Source of the DNA: Kocuria sp.
GTDB lineage: Bacteria; Actinomycetota; Actinomycetes; Actinomycetales; Micrococcaceae
DNA length: 64,000 nucleotides
Assembly: GCF_030538595.1 (NCBI RefSeq)
Contig: NZ_JAUNTS010000001.1
Span: 447,439 to 511,438 of the forward strand
Direction: 5' to 3'
Shown here: piece by piece, positions 1 to 8,270 of the stretch
Layout: each line of letters begins with the position of its first letter
Numbering within the stretch: the first letter of the stretch is position 1
Notes under the pieces: model-generated
Database searches by the model: none
What the model saw: only the letters and a program-made list of their open reading frames with translations
What the model was told of the DNA's origin: nothing
Made by a program: the position numbers and the translations under genes

Positions 1-740
1 CGGAATTGGTGGGTGGTGGTGCGTAACGCACGTTCCGGGTCCAGACCGGCCGCGGTTGCCTGCCGGACCAGCTCGAACAGCTGTTCTCCGAGCTCTTCCT
101 CGGAACCTGGAGGTACGACGTCGGCACTCACCACAGGTGCGGCAGGCTCCAGTCCGTGGCGGCGGGCCTTGGCCAGGATCTTCTCCGTGTATTGCAGGGC
201 CGGCAACCCGGGTGGAACGCCGTCGAACGGGCCACTGCGCTCAGGCTTTTCCTGCTTCTTCAGATCCTCCCAGCGCGCATGCAGCGCAGCGTCGGAAGCC
301 TGAGTACCCAAAGTGTCGCGGTAGTTTTGGGCGAATACCTGGGGGTGGCGGCGCACCAATTTGGCCGTGATGGCATCCAGCACGTCCTCCACTGTGAATC
401 CACCATCCGACTCCGAGCGTTCCTGAGCCACCCGGGCGTGGAAAATCACCTGGAGCAGCACGTCTCCCAGTTCCTCCACCAACTCCGCACGGTGCGCCGC
501 CGGGCTTCCCTGGGATTCAACCGCCTCAATGACCTCGTAGGTCTCCTCCACCAGGTACTTCAGCAGGGATTCGTGAGTTTGCCGCGCATCCCAGGCGCAT
601 CCACCCGGCGAGCGCAGCTGATCCATGACCCGCACCAGCTCCGCGAACTTGTCAGCCGCTTCCCCAGGCTTCACCGTCTGGACCGCAGTGGTGTCAGGAA
701 CCTCCGGTGCCTCCGGTTCGGCCGCCACGGGGTCGTTCAC
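1..740 (-). CDS. mazG: MazG-type nucleoside triphosphate pyrophosphohydrolase (3' end outside window)
   Basis: Hydrolyses (d)NTPs or aberrant nucleotides to the monophosphate and pyrophosphate. A GTG start overlaps the add stop codon (TGGTGAAC), so the two genes are translationally coupled. After about 35 variable residues the protein reads MDQLRSPGGCAWDARQTHES, then EETYEVIEAVE and EELGDVLLQVIFHAR, the acidic helices that bind Mg2+ in the all-alpha MazG fold, followed by the WEDLKKQEK region typical of long MazG proteins. The reading frame is open to base 1, so the C-terminus is missing. It is last in the nucleoside salvage cluster, which suits a nucleotide-pool cleansing role. Confidence 0.9.
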   Translation of the reverse strand, partial: MNDPVAAEPEAPEVPDTTAVQTVKPGEAADKFAELVRVMDQLRSPGGCAWDARQTHESLLKYLVEETYEVIEAVESQGSPAAHRAELVEELGDVLLQVIFHARVAQERSESDGGFTVEDVLDAITAKLVRRHPQVFAQNYRDTLGTQASDAALHARWEDLKKQEKPERSGPFDGVPPGLPALQYTEKILAKARRHGLEPAAPVVSADVVPPGSEEELGEQLFELVRQATAAGLDPERALRTTTHQF

Positions 741-1984
741 CACTGATCGCCTCCCTCACCGGCCAGCAAATCCCCCAGCCCCAGCTGCATTCCGGCATCC
801 CGCAGGGCCGCAAACTCCTCCGTGATCCGAGCTTCCAACATGACCCGGTGATCCAGGGGTGCAAACGCAGCTTGGGCGGCGTTGCGTTGGAGAGTTTCGA
901 CGTCGTCCAACGTGAAACCGTGCAGATTCACCAGCCGGCCCAGTTCATCGGAAATCTCCGTACCGGAGATCAGCCTGTTGTCAGGACCGAGCACCACTCG
1001 AAAGCCCGCGCGGTGCAGGAAACCCACGGGGTGGACAGCTGTTCCGGGGCCCAACACCCGGACCAGGTTCTCCGGCGGGTTCCAGGCGGGGGTGGCGCGG
1101 GTCTGCCGGTTGGATTCGGGGCAGACTTCCAAAGCAATGCCGCGGTCCCGTACCCAGGTGGCCACGGGCCCCAGGTCTATGGAAACGTCCCCGTCAGCGG
1201 CATCCGTCAACGTGATGTCCTCCACAATGCGAACACCGTGCCCCAGGCGCAGTGCTCTTCCGTCCACCACCGCGCCGCGGATCGATTCCACTCCGGCGGC
1301 TTCTCCGGCGTGAACGGTCACGGGGATCAGATGGTGTGCCAAGAGATCCAATGCCTGCGTGTGGTCACCGGCCGGGAAGCCATCTTCCGGTCCCGCCAGG
1401 TCAAAACCGAGGACTCCACCGGGGCTCACCGGGTCAAAACGCGAAATCACCAGTTCGGCAATCTCCACAGACCGCGTTCCCTGCCGCATGGCACACAGCA
1501 GCTGCCCCGCAGAGATTTCGTAGCCCTCAGCGGCAGCTGCCTCAATACCGTCGTTCAGGCCGGCCTGAACGGCATCCACCGCCTGGTCCAGACTCAAACC
1601 CTTGGCTTGGTGCTGTTCCGGAGCCCACCGAACCTCCGCGTGGATGACGCCGTCCTCCACGTGGTCCTCCACGGCTTCCCTGGCCACCCTCCGCAGCGCC
1701 TCCGCGGTTTGCAGCACCGCCAGGGTGTGTTCAAAGGTCTTGAGGTAGTTCTCCAATGATCCCGAGTCCCCGGCCTGAACCATCCAATGGGCAAGCTCAG
1801 CCCCGGAATCCACGGGGAGGTTGTGCCCTTCAGCCCGGGCCAGTTCCACCACGGTGGCCGGACGTAGACTGCCATCCAGATGGTCATGCAAACTGATCTT
1901 GGGCACCGCGCGCAGAATCCCGGGGGCACCGGAGCTTTGGCCTGCGGAAGCGGTGGAATGAGGCAGGTGTGCGGATTCGGTCAT
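737..1984 (-). CDS. add: adenosine deaminase
   Basis: Deaminates (deoxy)adenosine to (deoxy)inosine in the cytosol. The 415-aa product has the N-terminal metal site KISLHDHLDGS (His33 and His35), the HAGEAAGVES loop with a third metal His and the catalytic Glu region, ESNRQTRAT, and a C-terminal LGPDNRLISGTE segment. In that last segment the canonical Asp-Asp pair of mammalian enzymes reads Asp-Asn, as I recall for many actinobacterial adenosine deaminases. Start ATG has AGGA about 12 bases upstream. It sits between an unrecognised gene and mazG in a cluster that also imports and degrades pyrimidine nucleosides, so its role is most likely salvage of imported nucleosides. Confidence 0.93.
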   Translation of the reverse strand: MTESAHLPHSTASAGQSSGAPGILRAVPKISLHDHLDGSLRPATVVELARAEGHNLPVDSGAELAHWMVQAGDSGSLENYLKTFEHTLAVLQTAEALRRVAREAVEDHVEDGVIHAEVRWAPEQHQAKGLSLDQAVDAVQAGLNDGIEAAAAEGYEISAGQLLCAMRQGTRSVEIAELVISRFDPVSPGGVLGFDLAGPEDGFPAGDHTQALDLLAHHLIPVTVHAGEAAGVESIRGAVVDGRALRLGHGVRIVEDITLTDAADGDVSIDLGPVATWVRDRGIALEVCPESNRQTRATPAWNPPENLVRVLGPGTAVHPVGFLHRAGFRVVLGPDNRLISGTEISDELGRLVNLHGFTLDDVETLQRNAAQAAFAPLDHRVMLEARITEEFAALRDAGMQLGLGDLLAGEGGDQW

Positions 1985-2047
1985 GTTCTTGTGGTCCTCG
2001 CATGATGGATGGGGTGGGCAGCGCCGATGGCGTCACGCATCAACGAC

Positions 2048-2088
2048 GACGGCGCCGCCCCGTGCCTTGAGCTCGGACCGGCGCCGTC
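2048..2088 (-). terminator. GC-rich inverted repeat, terminator-like
   Basis: Nine-base perfect arms (GACGGCGCC at 2048-2056 and GGCGCCGTC at 2080-2088) with a 23-nt loop lie between the stop of the 517-aa gene and the add start. There is no U-tract on the minus strand, so it may be an attenuator or processing site rather than a full terminator. Confidence 0.4.
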
Positions 2089-2102
2089 AGTTTCAGGCTG
2101 GG

Positions 2103-3656
2103 TCAGTAGTTCCAGTCCTGCAGGGCATCGTTGACGTGTTGCGGGATGTTGGCGCCCGTGCGGGGGTACATCCGCAGTTCCTCCACGTAGTTCTGAGATG
2201 GCAGCCGCTGCTCATACCGCACAAAGGCTTCTTCATCCAAGTAGTCAAAGGAAACTTCCGGCGGGATTCCGGGGCGGAAGCGGAACATGATGGCCAGCGG
2301 TGCACCCTCACCTTCCACGTAGGAGTCTTCCTTCAACTCCTGGACTTTCAGCTCTTCCTCCGGCACCAGGTCAAAGGTGCCGCGCTGATCCCAGAAACCA
2401 CCCTGGCGGACGTGGGTCAGAGCATCGTAATAGGAGCCGAGCGTGCGCACGCGGATCAGCACGGTGGACACATCCAGCGCGGAGCCTTCCGGCCCGAACA
2501 AGCGCTTTTGCGCACCGGCCAGACGGCCCAGAACATCAGCTTCGGTCAGCACCTTGTTGCCCTCCGCCAAACGGTCCTTGGGCGAACCTGTCTGACCGGC
2601 GGCCTCTCCGGCCTTGTACGACGGCGCCACGTCCGCCCCGTGCGCCACGGACGGGGCATCGGCGTCGCTGCCTACAGAACGCGCACCAGCGCCGGCTGCG
2701 GCGGCACCCGTGGTCTGGCCACCGGAGCGGCCCGCGTTGTCATCGCGCCATTCATCGTGGTCCACATGATCCGGCAGATCACCCTGAGCAGCCGCCTGCC
2801 GACCTGACTGCCCTGATGGATCCGGCTGAGTCGATCCTCCCGCAGCGGCACCTTCCTGCACCTCGGCGGACTGGGATGCCTGCGAGGTGTCACCGTGTGC
2901 CTGCGCGCTATTGCTGCGGTTGGGGTTCTGCGACTGCTGGGCTTCTTCCTGGCGACCCTGGGCTGCGGCCGCCGCAAGAGCGCCCCCACCCACTCCCGCT
3001 GCCCCAGCCGCCGCGGCGGAGGAACTGGAGTTCTGGGACTGTGCCGGGGCACTCTGCTGATCAGAAGCCCGGGCATCCTGCTGGTCGGAACCGGACGGTG
3101 CCTGCTGGGCCGAATCTGCAGGCGCCTGCTGGGAGCCACCCTGCGCAGTGTCCTGCGCACCCCGCTGTTCAACGGGCTGTGCAGCCTCCCTGGCAGCGGC
3201 GGAATCAGCGCCCCGCGCTCCGTCCTGTGCCGCAGCATCCGCGCCTTCACCCAACCGGTAGGTCTGCGTCTTGCGAGGTGCGGAGGGGTAGTCGTAATCC
3301 ACCTGCACGGTGTCTTGACCCGCGGTGATCACCACGGTCTGCCAGGCGCCAGATTCCTGGGACATGGACTCGGTGTAGAGCCCGGCCACGTCATCGAACA
3401 GCGGATGGCTCTGATCCACGGTGCCGGAATCGGTCTCCACGGAACCGTTGACATTGCGCTCGGTCTGCTGGTTCATGGTGTTGCCACGCTGAATCAGCGT
3501 GAGCTTGCCGCCCTGGGCACCGTCTGAGACCAGTCGATTGATCAGGTTGCGCAGCGGGCCTTGGGCGGGCAGCGGCTCACCGGCGGGGTTTGTCTCCTGC
3601 TGGGCAGCCTGCTCAGATGTGTCTTGGGCATTCGACTTCTTGCTGAAAAGTCCCAC
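2103..3656 (-). CDS. unrecognised protein with Gln/Ser/Ala-rich centre and YezG-like ends
   Basis: The GTG start at 3656 has GGGAGG nine bases upstream and gives MGLFSKKSNAQ; a longer reading to 3695 has no ribosome site. The 517-aa product has three zones. Residues 30-130 form a globular region containing GAWQTVVITAGQD and QVDYDYPSAP. Residues 130-340 are low complexity (Q, S, A, D, G) and probably disordered. Residues 345-517 form a second globular region with MFRFRPGIPPEVSFDYLDEE and ELRMYPRTGANIPQHV. Both ends carry a hydrophobic strand followed by a D-Y tract, reminiscent of YezG/DUF600-like immunity proteins; that is a guess from pattern only. No signal peptide or membrane segment is visible. 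It lies between deoA (66-nt gap) and add, so it may be co-transcribed with nucleoside salvage genes. Confidence 0.75.
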   Translation of the reverse strand: MGLFSKKSNAQDTSEQAAQQETNPAGEPLPAQGPLRNLINRLVSDGAQGGKLTLIQRGNTMNQQTERNVNGSVETDSGTVDQSHPLFDDVAGLYTESMSQESGAWQTVVITAGQDTVQVDYDYPSAPRKTQTYRLGEGADAAAQDGARGADSAAAREAAQPVEQRGAQDTAQGGSQQAPADSAQQAPSGSDQQDARASDQQSAPAQSQNSSSSAAAAGAAGVGGGALAAAAAQGRQEEAQQSQNPNRSNSAQAHGDTSQASQSAEVQEGAAAGGSTQPDPSGQSGRQAAAQGDLPDHVDHDEWRDDNAGRSGGQTTGAAAAGAGARSVGSDADAPSVAHGADVAPSYKAGEAAGQTGSPKDRLAEGNKVLTEADVLGRLAGAQKRLFGPEGSALDVSTVLIRVRTLGSYYDALTHVRQGGFWDQRGTFDLVPEEELKVQELKEDSYVEGEGAPLAIMFRFRPGIPPEVSFDYLDEEAFVRYEQRLPSQNYVEELRMYPRTGANIPQHVNDALQDWNY

Positions 3657-3721
3657 GGTGTTCGTCCTCCCGTGCTCATGTGTTGCAATCTGCATGCGGT
3701 CTTCAAGTTCTTGGGTCCACC

Positions 3722-5059
3722 CTACAAGTGGTTGGAGTCAACACGACCGAGCAGCACGTTCGCCCTGGGCTTCCCCGCGTCCTCCGCGCGAGCCGCTGCC
3801 CCATCGGTGATCTCAAAGGCCTCCAAAATCGTGTGCATCGCGGCTTCCAGGGCTTCTGCGCTGTCCGTGTGCACGACGGCCAGTGGCTGACCGGCAACCA
3901 CGGTGTCCCCCACTGTGGCCAGCAACTCCACCCCAGCTGCGGGCTGCACGGGATCTTCTTTACGTGCCCGACCCGCGCCCAGCGACCAGGAGGCCTGACC
4001 GATTCCCAAGGCATCCACGTGCTCCACCAGACCTGCCCGGTGGGCTGTGACAGTTTCCGTGTGGCGGGCCACGGGCAATGGGGCCAGCGGGTCTCCGCCC
4101 TGAGCGCGGATCATGGCACGCCAGGTGTCCATGGCCCGGCCATCGCGCAGCGCCACAGCTGGATCATCCTCCACACCGGCCGCCCGTAACATTTCCTGAG
4201 CCAGTGCCAACGTCAGATCAACGACGTCGGACGGCCCGCCTCCCGCCAGCACCTCCACGGCCTCCTGCACCTCGCAGGCATTGCCCACGGCCCGCCCCAG
4301 CGGGGTGGACATCTCCGTGAGCAAGGCGGTGGTCTGCACACCGGCATCCGTGCCCAGAGCCACCATGGTCCGCGCCAACTCCTGCGCCTGGTCCAGGGAT
4401 TTCATGAACGCCCCGGACCCCACTTTCACGTCCAGGATCAGCGCATCAGCGCCTTCGGCAATCTTCTTGGACATGATGGAGGAAGCAATGAGCGGGATGG
4501 ATTCCACCGTTGCCGTGACGTCACGCAGCTCATAGAGCTTTTTGTCCGCGGGGGCCAGGTCACCACCTGCGGCGCACACCACCGCGCCCACGGTTTTCAG
4601 CTGCCGGATCAGCTCTTGATGACCCACTTCAGCCTGCCATCCCGGGATGGCCTCCAGTTTGTCCAAAGTACCGCCGGTATGGCCCAAGCCGCGTCCGGAG
4701 AGCTGGGGTACGGCCACCCCGTGTGCAGCCACCAGCGGGGCCAATGGCAAGGTGATCTTGTCCCCCACGCCACCCGTCGAGTGTTTGTCCACCGTGGGCA
4801 ACCGGCGTCCGTTGCGCCGCAGCCCGGAGAAATCCAAACGCTGCCCCGAATCAATCATGGCCTCCGTCCAGGCACTGATTTCAGCGCGATCCATGCCGTT
4901 GAGGAAGATGGCCATGGCCAAGGCAGCCATCTGTTCCTCTGCCACGTCCCCGCGAACATAGGCGGCCAGAACCCAGTTGATCTGTTCGGTGGTGAGTGTG
5001 CCCCGATCACGTTTGGTGGTAATGACCTGGGCGGCACTCAGCCCTGACATGGATGACAT
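3722..5059 (-). CDS. deoA: thymidine phosphorylase
   Basis: Phosphorolytic cleavage of (deoxy)thymidine or (deoxy)uridine to base and (deoxy)ribose-1-phosphate. The 445-aa length is usual. The phosphate-binding signature SGRGLGHTGGTLDKLEAIPG follows the K-HSTGGVGDK motif (VDKHSTGGVGDKITL), and the C-terminal alpha/beta domain is complete. A GGAG Shine-Dalgarno sits eight bases before ATG 5059. Family members also include pyrimidine-nucleoside phosphorylase, and specificity cannot be read from sequence. It directly follows cdd, so imported cytidine would be converted to uridine and then cleaved here. Confidence 0.95.
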   Translation of the reverse strand: MSSMSGLSAAQVITTKRDRGTLTTEQINWVLAAYVRGDVAEEQMAALAMAIFLNGMDRAEISAWTEAMIDSGQRLDFSGLRRNGRRLPTVDKHSTGGVGDKITLPLAPLVAAHGVAVPQLSGRGLGHTGGTLDKLEAIPGWQAEVGHQELIRQLKTVGAVVCAAGGDLAPADKKLYELRDVTATVESIPLIASSIMSKKIAEGADALILDVKVGSGAFMKSLDQAQELARTMVALGTDAGVQTTALLTEMSTPLGRAVGNACEVQEAVEVLAGGGPSDVVDLTLALAQEMLRAAGVEDDPAVALRDGRAMDTWRAMIRAQGGDPLAPLPVARHTETVTAHRAGLVEHVDALGIGQASWSLGAGRARKEDPVQPAAGVELLATVGDTVVAGQPLAVVHTDSAEALEAAMHTILEAFEITDGAAARAEDAGKPRANVLLGRVDSNHL

Positions 5060-5137
5060 GGTTTTACTCCTTCAGCACGGTCACGGATTGCTGACACGCT
5101 CCCCGCGAGCACATTCGCCCACCGGCACAGGGCACCC

Positions 5138-5158
5138 ACCGTGAGCACCGCTCACGGT
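5138..5158 (-). terminator. 9-bp perfect hairpin between cdd and deoA
   Basis: ACCGTGAGC and GCTCACGGT flank a 3-nt loop in the 134-nt cdd-deoA gap. There is no U-run. It could damp read-through or stabilise the upstream mRNA. Confidence 0.4.
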
Positions 5159-5193
5159 CGGCACGTTACAGCCAAGCGATGGGTGTGGGAGCC

Positions 5194-5691
5194 TCAGAGG
5201 TTTTCCGGCCCAAAGGCATCCGGCAGAACCCGGTCCATGGACTTGACCCCGGACACGGTCAGCAACAGCATTCCCGGTGCCCGGTGTTCGTAGAGCAACT
5301 GGCGGCACCGTCCACACGGCATCAGAATCTCCCCGTTGCCGTCAACGCAGACAAAGTGCGTGATCTTGCCGCCACCGCTGGCGTGCAAGGAACTCACCAG
5401 CCCACATTCCGCGCACAGCGTCAGTCCGTAACTGGCATTTTCCACATTGCATCCGGCCACCACTCGCCCGTCCTCCACCAGTGCGGCGGCGCCCACCGGG
5501 AAGTGGGAGTACGGCACGTAGGCGTGGCGCATGATTGCCTTGGCTTCGGTCAACAACCGCAACCAGGGCTGACCCAGCGTGGCCGCAGATTCGCCCGATG
5601 ACGCTGAAGAGCCCAACGACGCCGAATCGGGGGCACCCGGGTGCGCTGCGTCGTCGTCGTGCGCAGTAGTGGGGTTGTCCATGAGTTTCAC
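5194..5691 (-). CDS. cdd: cytidine deaminase
   Basis: Zinc enzyme converting (deoxy)cytidine to (deoxy)uridine. The product has the zinc motifs CAECGLVSSL (Cys-Ala-Glu with catalytic Glu) and PCGRCRQLL, and the substrate strip FPVGAAALVEDG plus GCNVENASYG, typical of the homotetrameric class with three Cys ligands. The GTG start at 5691 gives 165 aa; an in-frame ATG at 5682 is equally possible because GGTGA lies just before it. There is a roughly 35-residue acidic/Ser extension before the core. The gene follows the second permease by 24 nt and is thus part of the uptake operon. Confidence 0.94.
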   Translation of the reverse strand: MKLMDNPTTAHDDDAAHPGAPDSASLGSSASSGESAATLGQPWLRLLTEAKAIMRHAYVPYSHFPVGAAALVEDGRVVAGCNVENASYGLTLCAECGLVSSLHASGGGKITHFVCVDGNGEILMPCGRCRQLLYEHRAPGMLLLTVSGVKSMDRVLPDAFGPENL

Positions 5692-5715
5692 CGTTTCTGT
5701 GGGCGTGTGTACCGA

Positions 5716-7032
5716 CTATTCCTTGACGTAGGGCTGTCCGGAAGCCGCCGGGCCGCGGGAGGCACCCACCAAACCGGCCACGGCCAGAATGGTGATGAGG
5801 TACGGCAGCATGGCCAAGAACTGGCTGGGCATCTCTGTGCCCAAGAAGGACAGCACGGACTGCAAGTTGGAGGTGAAGCCGAACAGCAGAGCGGCCAGGA
5901 AGGCACCAATGGGGTTCCACCGGCCAAAGATCAAAGCAGCCAGGGCAATGTAACCCGCCCCGGAAGTCATGTCCCGGGTGAAGGAGGTCACCGACACCAG
6001 TGTGTAGAACGATCCACCGATTCCTGCGATCAAACCACCCAGGAGGACGTTGAGGAACCGCATGCGGTTGACATTGATACCCAGGGTGTCCGCGGCCTTG
6101 GGGTGCTCACCAATGGCCCGGGTGCGCAATCCCCAACGGGTGCGGTACACGGCAAACCACACGATCGGGATGGCCAGCCACATGAAATACCCCACGATGG
6201 ACTGGTCAAACAGAATGCGACCGATCAGCGGCAGATCGCTCAGGAACGGAATGGAGTAGGACGGCAGGCGCGGCGGGGAATTGAACCGGGAAGAGTCTGA
6301 TTCCAGCAAAGTGGCAAAAAGGAATCCGGTCAGGCCGGAGACCAGCACGTTGAGCACCACACCCACAATCACCTGGTTCACCCGGTAGGTGATGGAAAAA
6401 ACGGCCAAGACCAAGGACACCAGCGCGGCCCCGATCATGGCTGCCAGCAGTCCCACCCAAGCGCTGCCGGACATGGACCCGGCAATGGCTGCGGAGAACG
6501 CGCCAAAGAGCAGCTGTCCCTCAATGGCAATGTTGACCACGCCGGAGCGTTCGCACATCAGGCCACCCAAGGAACCGAAAACCAGGGGTACCGCCAGTGC
6601 CACACCACCCGCCAACAGGCCGGTCAGAGACACCGATGGGGTCCGGGCCGAACCCACCACCCACACCAGGAAGCCCACCGCGAACAGGAAACCGAACAAC
6701 ACCACGGTCCAGGTGGGGGTCAGACGGCCCGAACGCACGCGAAGGTATGCAAAAACGGTCAGGGCAATCAGCACCACGGTGATGAACCAACCGGTCAGAA
6801 GACCGGGGAGCACAATGTGGGGGACCTGGAACAGGTCTCCATCGCCGCTGATGCGGAACGTGACCGACTGCTGCGGGCCGTTGAAGGCAAACACGATCAG
6901 GGAGACCAGCGCCAGCACGCCAAAGCCCAGGGGTGCGCGGCGTGCACTGGCCGGAAGTGCCTTGGGATCCACGGCCTCCTCGTGGGCGTCCGGGAGGTGA
7001 TCGGCCTGGGGAGTCTGTGTGGTGATGCTCAT
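5716..7032 (-). CDS. nucleoside ABC transporter permease (BPD_transp_2 family), subunit 2
   Basis: Inner-membrane permease of a BMP/YufNOPQ-type nucleoside importer. The 438-aa protein has about ten hydrophobic segments after a 30-residue polar N-terminus, and the cytoplasmic EHPKAADTLGINVNRMRFL loop that contacts the ATPase. GGAGG precedes ATG 7032, which overlaps the previous permease stop as ATGA. The N-terminal half before SVSLTGLLAGGVALAVPLVF carries about three extra membrane segments, common in actinobacterial members. It pairs with the neighbouring permease as a heterodimer (inferred from the operon and family). Confidence 0.9.
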   Translation of the reverse strand: MSITTQTPQADHLPDAHEEAVDPKALPASARRAPLGFGVLALVSLIVFAFNGPQQSVTFRISGDGDLFQVPHIVLPGLLTGWFITVVLIALTVFAYLRVRSGRLTPTWTVVLFGFLFAVGFLVWVVGSARTPSVSLTGLLAGGVALAVPLVFGSLGGLMCERSGVVNIAIEGQLLFGAFSAAIAGSMSGSAWVGLLAAMIGAALVSLVLAVFSITYRVNQVIVGVVLNVLVSGLTGFLFATLLESDSSRFNSPPRLPSYSIPFLSDLPLIGRILFDQSIVGYFMWLAIPIVWFAVYRTRWGLRTRAIGEHPKAADTLGINVNRMRFLNVLLGGLIAGIGGSFYTLVSVTSFTRDMTSGAGYIALAALIFGRWNPIGAFLAALLFGFTSNLQSVLSFLGTEMPSQFLAMLPYLITILAVAGLVGASRGPAASGQPYVKE

Positions 7033-8270
7033 GCCTGAGCCTCCTTGGCGGTACCGGTGGACGGAGCTGCGGCCTGCTTTTTGTCCGGGCGAGCTTTCTT
7101 ACGCCGCGCCGCTGTGAACAGCGGCGGCAGGGCAATGAACAGCACGATCAAGGACTGCACCACCAACACGATGTCCACGTTGGTGCCAGTCATGGTCTGC
7201 ATGGTCACCGCACCGGCGCGGAAGCCCCCGTAGAGCAGACCGGCCAAAAAGGTTCCCAGCGGAGTGGAGCGGCCCAGCAGCGCCACCGTGATGGCATCAA
7301 AACCGAACGACGCCGCCACACCGGCTGACAGGGAACGCTCAGTGCCGGAGATCTGAGCCACCCCAGCCAGACCGGCCAGAGCACCGGCCATCACCATGAC
7401 CACCACAAAGCCCTTGGTGACATTGATACCCGCAGTTTTTGCTGCCCGGGGGTTGGACCCCACCGCGCGAATCTCAAAGCCAATGGTGGAGCGGTTGAGC
7501 ATCCACCAGATGAAGACCGTGGCGGCCACTGCCACCACAAACCCCCAGTGCAGTCGGTAGGGCGCTCCTAGCAGCAGCGGGAACTGTGCGGTGTCCGCCA
7601 CCGGGGGGCTGACGGGATTGGTGGAGCCTTCACGCAGGAAAGCTGGACGGGTCAGCAGGTAGGCCACCAGGTTGGCGGCAATGTAGTTGAGCATGATCGT
7701 CACAATCACCTCATGGGCGCCGGTTCTGGCCTTGAGCAGCCCCACAATGCCGCCCCAAATACCACCACCGATGGCCCCGGCGATGATGACCAGCAGCAGA
7801 TGCAGTGGCATGGGCAGGGACCAAGTGAAGCCCACGTAGGCCGCCAGCGCTGCACCGATCAGAATTTGACCCTGGGCACCAATGTTGAACAGACCCGCAC
7901 GGAAAGCAATGGCTACGCCCAGGCCCGCCAGAATCAGCGGGGTGGCCACGGTCAGAGTTTCTGTCAGGGGGTAGATCTGACGGGCAAAGGTGTCTGCGTT
8001 GGGGTTGAAAACAGCCCCGTAGAACATGGCCTCATAAGCTGAGGAAGCTGCTCTCCACGCCGCTGCCACGGTGTCCCCGGGACGGCTGAAGAAGTAGCTC
8101 GCGGAGCGGGCCACCCGCTCGTCCGTGGCGGCAATCAACACACCACCCAGGAACAGTGCTGCAATGATCGCCAGGACGGGCTGAAGGGCGGACCCAATCC
8201 ACTTGGGTCCGCTGGTCTCCAGCTCCTCAACCGCGTTGACGGTGGGCGTGTTGGTGGTGGGGGTGGTCAT
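7029..8270 (-). CDS. nucleoside ABC transporter permease (BPD_transp_2 family), subunit 1
   Basis: Partner permease, 413 aa from ATG 8270; the longer reading from 8285 is less likely because GGGAAGAG lies correctly before 8270 and the ATGA overlap with the ATPase stop is conventional. The first membrane helix is at about residues 30-50. A large extracellular segment (YEAMFYGAVFNPNADTFARQ) comes before the core helices, and the coupling loop is GSNPRAAKTAGINVTKGFVV. Family members take up ribo- or deoxyribonucleosides; the adjacent deoA, cdd and add support that substrate class here. Confidence 0.9.
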   Translation of the reverse strand: MTTPTTNTPTVNAVEELETSGPKWIGSALQPVLAIIAALFLGGVLIAATDERVARSASYFFSRPGDTVAAAWRAASSAYEAMFYGAVFNPNADTFARQIYPLTETLTVATPLILAGLGVAIAFRAGLFNIGAQGQILIGAALAAYVGFTWSLPMPLHLLLVIIAGAIGGGIWGGIVGLLKARTGAHEVIVTIMLNYIAANLVAYLLTRPAFLREGSTNPVSPPVADTAQFPLLLGAPYRLHWGFVVAVAATVFIWWMLNRSTIGFEIRAVGSNPRAAKTAGINVTKGFVVVMVMAGALAGLAGVAQISGTERSLSAGVAASFGFDAITVALLGRSTPLGTFLAGLLYGGFRAGAVTMQTMTGTNVDIVLVVQSLIVLFIALPPLFTAARRKKARPDKKQAAAPSTGTAKEAQA

